Below the pieces are notes generated by a model. It worked only from the letters and a program-made list of their open reading frames with translations, made no database searches and was not told where the DNA came from. A stretch of 42,135 nt of DNA from Cyanophora paradoxa (taxonomy: Eukaryota > Glaucocystophyceae > Cyanophorales > Cyanophoraceae): assembly GCA_004431415.1 (NCBI GenBank), contig QPMI01000365.1, forward strand, positions 1 to 42,135. The letters are read 5' to 3'. Position numbers and translations under genes: made by a program. Positions 39,138-42,135 of the stretch are shown piece after piece; position 1 is the stretch's first letter, and the number at the start of each line of letters is the position of its first letter.

Positions 39138-42069
39138 ATGAGGCGCGCGGCTGTCGTCGCGGCGCTTGCGTTCGCGCTCCTGGCGGTGGTACACGGCGCT
39201 GTCCACTTCTCTGATGAGTTCGCCACGACCGATGCGGTACGCGGCCCGGCATCCCTGCGCCCATCATCGCGAAACGATTCCGTCCGCAGTGGCACCTGCA
39301 CTCCTCGCATTCGAAGTACAATGGGTTCGTTGTGACGTCAGCAATGCGCTGCGCGGCTAGGCCGCGGCCCGGACGAGCTTCCGACCCGTTTGATACACTC
39401 TAGGAAGATGAATAAAGCGCTCGGCAGCGGTCGCGCGCGTACCGCCGCCGGCTGATGTGTGGCTGGCCGCGCCGACTTCCCGGGCCCGGCGTCGGCGCCC
39501 GCTCCTTTTCTGACACGCGTGGCAGCGAGTGGGAGCACTCGGCGGGCGAGACGTACCTCGTGGACAAGGACGACAAGGGTTCCTCGCTCCCGGCCGCCTC
39601 CCGCGGGCCGGGATTTGATCCGGCGGCAGGCCTGATGGTCGGCTCGGTCGCCCGGCACCACGGCGCCTCGACACAGTTCAAGACGCCATTCGTCGCGAAG
39701 GACCACAAAGTCCGCCGCCAGCCGCCCGACGCCCGCCGCCGCGGCCGGCGGCCGGTGACGCCGGGGCGCAGGCGCTGGTGGTGCAGTACGAGGTGCAGCT
39801 GACGAAGGGCCTGGAGTGCGGCGGCGCGTACGTCAAGCTCCTCGACGCCGCCGCCGGCTGGTCCCCTGCCGAGTTCACCGGCCCGCCCCGCCCCGCCCCG
39901 CCCCGCCCCGCCGCCCCGCCCGGCCCCTCATCCGCGCCCGCGCCCTCGCCGCAGACGCGACGCCGTACATCATCATGTTCGGGTGCGCGCGGGCCCGGCC
40001 CTCCCCGGCCCGACCGCGCGCGCGAGGGGCCGACGGGGCCCCGCCTCGCCGGCGCAGGCCCGACAAGTGCGGCACGACGAACAAGGTCCGCGCGGCCGGC
40101 CCCGCCGCGCTCCCGGCCCCGCCGACCCCGGCCTTCCGCAGGTCCACTTCATCTTCCGCCACCAGAACCCCCTCAACGGCTCCTGGGAGGAGAAGCACCT
40201 GAAGAACCCGGTACCCCGCCCCCCCGCCCCCCGCACCTGGCCGGCCCGGGCCGACGCGGGCGGGCAGCCGGCGATCCGGACGGACAAGCTCTCGCACCTG
40301 TACACCCTGGTCGTCAACCACGACCAGGCGCGCGCGTACCCCCCTGGCGGGGCGGGGCGGGGTGACGGGGCGGGCAGAGCTTCGAGGTCTTCATCGACCA
40401 GGAGAGCGTGCGCAAGGGCAGCCTTCTCGAGGACTTCGACCCCCCCGGTGCGCCCCCGCCCCGCCCCGCCCCGCCCCGCCCCTCCCCGCTGAGCGAGGGC
40501 GGGGGCAGTGAACCCGCCGGCGACGATTCCGGACCCGACGGACAGCAAGCCCGAGGACTGGGTCGACGAGGCCGAGGCCCGCCCCCGCCCCGCCCGCCTC
40601 GCCTCGCCGGCCCCTGACGCGTGCGGCGGGCCCCTCAGATCCCCGACGCGACCGCCACCAAGCCCGACGTGCGCCCGCGCCGCCCCCGCGCCCGCCCGCC
40701 CCCGCCGAGGCGCGGGGGGCGCAGGACTGGGACGAGGAGGCCCCGCAGTACATCGAGGACGAGGCCCGCCCCCGCCCCGCCCCGCCCGCCCCGCCCCGCC
40801 GGGCCGGGCGGCCCCCTGACGGGGCGCAGGAGGCGGAGCGGCCGGCGGGGTGGCTGGAGGGGAGCCCGAGCTCGTGCCGGACCCCGAGGCCGCCAAGCCC
40901 GACGACTGGTCCGACGACGAGGACGGCGCCTGGCCCGCCCCGCCCCCGCCCCGCCCCGCTCGGGCCGGGCCGGGCCGGGCTGACGGCGGGGGCGCAGGAG
41001 GCGCCGATGGTGCCGAACCCGAAGTGCGCGGAGGTCGGCTGCGGCGAGTGGAAGCGCCCCACCAAGCGCAACCCCAGGCGCGCCCCGCCCCGCCCCGCCC
41101 GCCCCGCCCGGCTGGGCGCTGAGGGGGCGGGGCGGGGCAGGTACAAGGGCAAGTGGCGGGCGCCGATGGTGCCGAACCCGGCGTACAAGGGCCCCTGGGC
41201 GCCCCGGCAGATCCCCAACCCGGACCACTACGAGGACGCGGCGCCGAGCCACTTCCCGGCGATGGACGGGCTGGGGCTGGAGCTGTGGACGATGACGGCG
41301 GGGGTCAAGTTCGACAACTTCCTCCTCGCCGACGACCCCGCCGACGCCCGCGAGCACGCCCGCAAGGCCCGCCCGCCCCCGCCCGGCCCGCGAGGCGCGC
41401 GCTCCTGAGGCGGCGGGGCGGGGGGCGCAGGTCTTCACGGCGAAGGCGAAGCGGCAGGAGAAGCTCAAGGAGAAGGAGGACGACGCGGAGCTCGAGAAGG
41501 AGCGGGAGCGGCGGCAGAAGGACAAGCCCGACCCCGCCGCCAACACCTGGCAGGCCAAGCTCCAGGCCCGCCCCGCCCCGCCCGCCGGCCGCGCGGCGCG
41601 GCGCCTCACGCGGGGCCGGGGCGCAGCGGTGGGTGCGGGCGGCGCGGCGGGCGGCGGAGGAGCGGCCGCTGGCGGTGGCGGGCACTCTCCTCGTCGGCGG
41701 TGCGGGGCGCGGGGCGGGGGCGCGGGGCGCGGGCGGGGCTGACGGGAACGCAGGCCTCGCGCTGCTCGCCTTCGCCTTCACCGGTTCCTCCGTACGCCCG
41801 CCCCGCCCCGCCCCGCCCGCCCCGCCTCACGCGCCCTGCAGAAGAAGCCGGCGCCGGCCGCCACCGCGGCGGCGGGGGCTGCGGAGGGGGAGGCGGCGGG
41901 GGCCGGGGCCGGCGCGGCGGGGGCGGAGGGGGAGGCGAAGGAGGGGGACAAGTCGGCGACGGAGGGGGAGGCGACGGGTGCCGAGGAGGAGGAGCGGGCG
42001 GCGCGGGCCGAGGAGCCGGCCCCCGCCAAGGGGCCCCGCACCCGCCGCGGCGCCAAGCGCGCCGAGTAG
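39138..42069 (+). CDS. CNX: calnexin, ER membrane lectin chaperone
   Basis: About 18 exons. Exon 1 (39138-39236) is a signal peptide, [20 protein letters not shown], followed by HFSDEF. The lectin domain has [20 protein letters not shown] (exon from 39772), [43 protein letters not shown] and [19 protein letters not shown]. The Pro-rich arm has the paired repeats [45 protein letters not shown] and [12 protein letters not shown], then [31 protein letters not shown] and IPNPDHYED. The return strands include [21 protein letters not shown] juxtamembrane [14 protein letters not shown] joins [12 protein letters not shown] as a transmembrane helix, which marks calnexin rather than calreticulin. The acidic/Ala-rich cytosolic tail ends [13 protein letters not shown]. 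It binds monoglucosylated N-glycans and calcium in the ER. About half the introns use GC donors. The start of exon 2, near 39531, is uncertain. Confidence 0.9.
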
Positions 42070-42135
42070 CGCCCCGCGCCCGACGACAGCGAGTTGGACG
42101 CCACGTGCACGCCCAGTACGACGGTCACGTGCTTC

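Overview
The window is nuclear DNA of a eukaryote. Every recognisable gene is split by many short introns (mostly 50-190 bases), there are no operons, and the families present are eukaryotic: calnexin, RING-H2, LRR-BTB, DIL domain, sperm-tail PG-rich repeat. Genes lie in blocks of extreme G+C, while the spacers are close to balanced. A nuclear RlmN-type methyltransferase with a long Ser/Ala/Arg-rich leader and a flagellar-type PG-rich repeat protein suggest a flagellate, possibly plastid-bearing, protist or alga. I do not name a species. Roughly half of the introns I could place begin with GC rather than GT, and nearly all carry a CTGAC/CTCAC/CTGAG branch-like motif just before the 3' splice site.

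Layout. 1-1309 (+): 3' part of an LRR-BTB gene. 1759-3550 (-): C2-domain protein with a Tyr/Gln/Pro-rich N-terminus. About 4360-5979 (-): rhomboid protease, divergent from 6103-6987 (+), a small basic/acidic protein of unknown function. 7419-7650 (-): fragment of a sperm-tail PG-rich repeat gene. 8333-12012 (+): large NT-C2 plus DIL domain protein. 12417-18521 (-): large multi-exon gene whose 3' half is an array of six EF-hand-like modules, built by recent duplication of an exon-intron unit of about 443 bases. 19.1-22.7 kb: transposon-rich segment with a TA-flanked MITE, a pair of inverted hAT-like MITEs, a foldback element and an integrase-like fragment. 23.1-23.6 kb: broken copy of the start of the 8333 gene. 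23.6-29.6 kb: gene-poor spacer with diverged repeats and very many short palindromic words. 29669-31642 (+): rlmN. 31.8-35.8 kb: direct duplication of about 1.8 kb carrying two RING-H2 genes (-), at least one broken. 36444-38791 (-): unrecognised Pro/Ala-rich multi-exon gene. 39138-42069 (+): complete calnexin.

Several genes (rlmN, rhomboid, both RING copies, C2) need one- or two-base frame corrections inside G/C runs. Because the RING copies carry different indels at equivalent sites, sequence error in G/C tracts is a serious alternative to gene decay. Exon boundaries here were placed by phase, splice motifs and protein family pattern only. The genes do not form one pathway. Functional themes are ER protein folding (calnexin), intramembrane proteolysis (rhomboid), ubiquitin ligation (RING, perhaps BTB), organelle RNA modification (RlmN), membrane/calcium binding (C2, NT-C2, EF-hand) and flagellum structure (PG-rich repeats).
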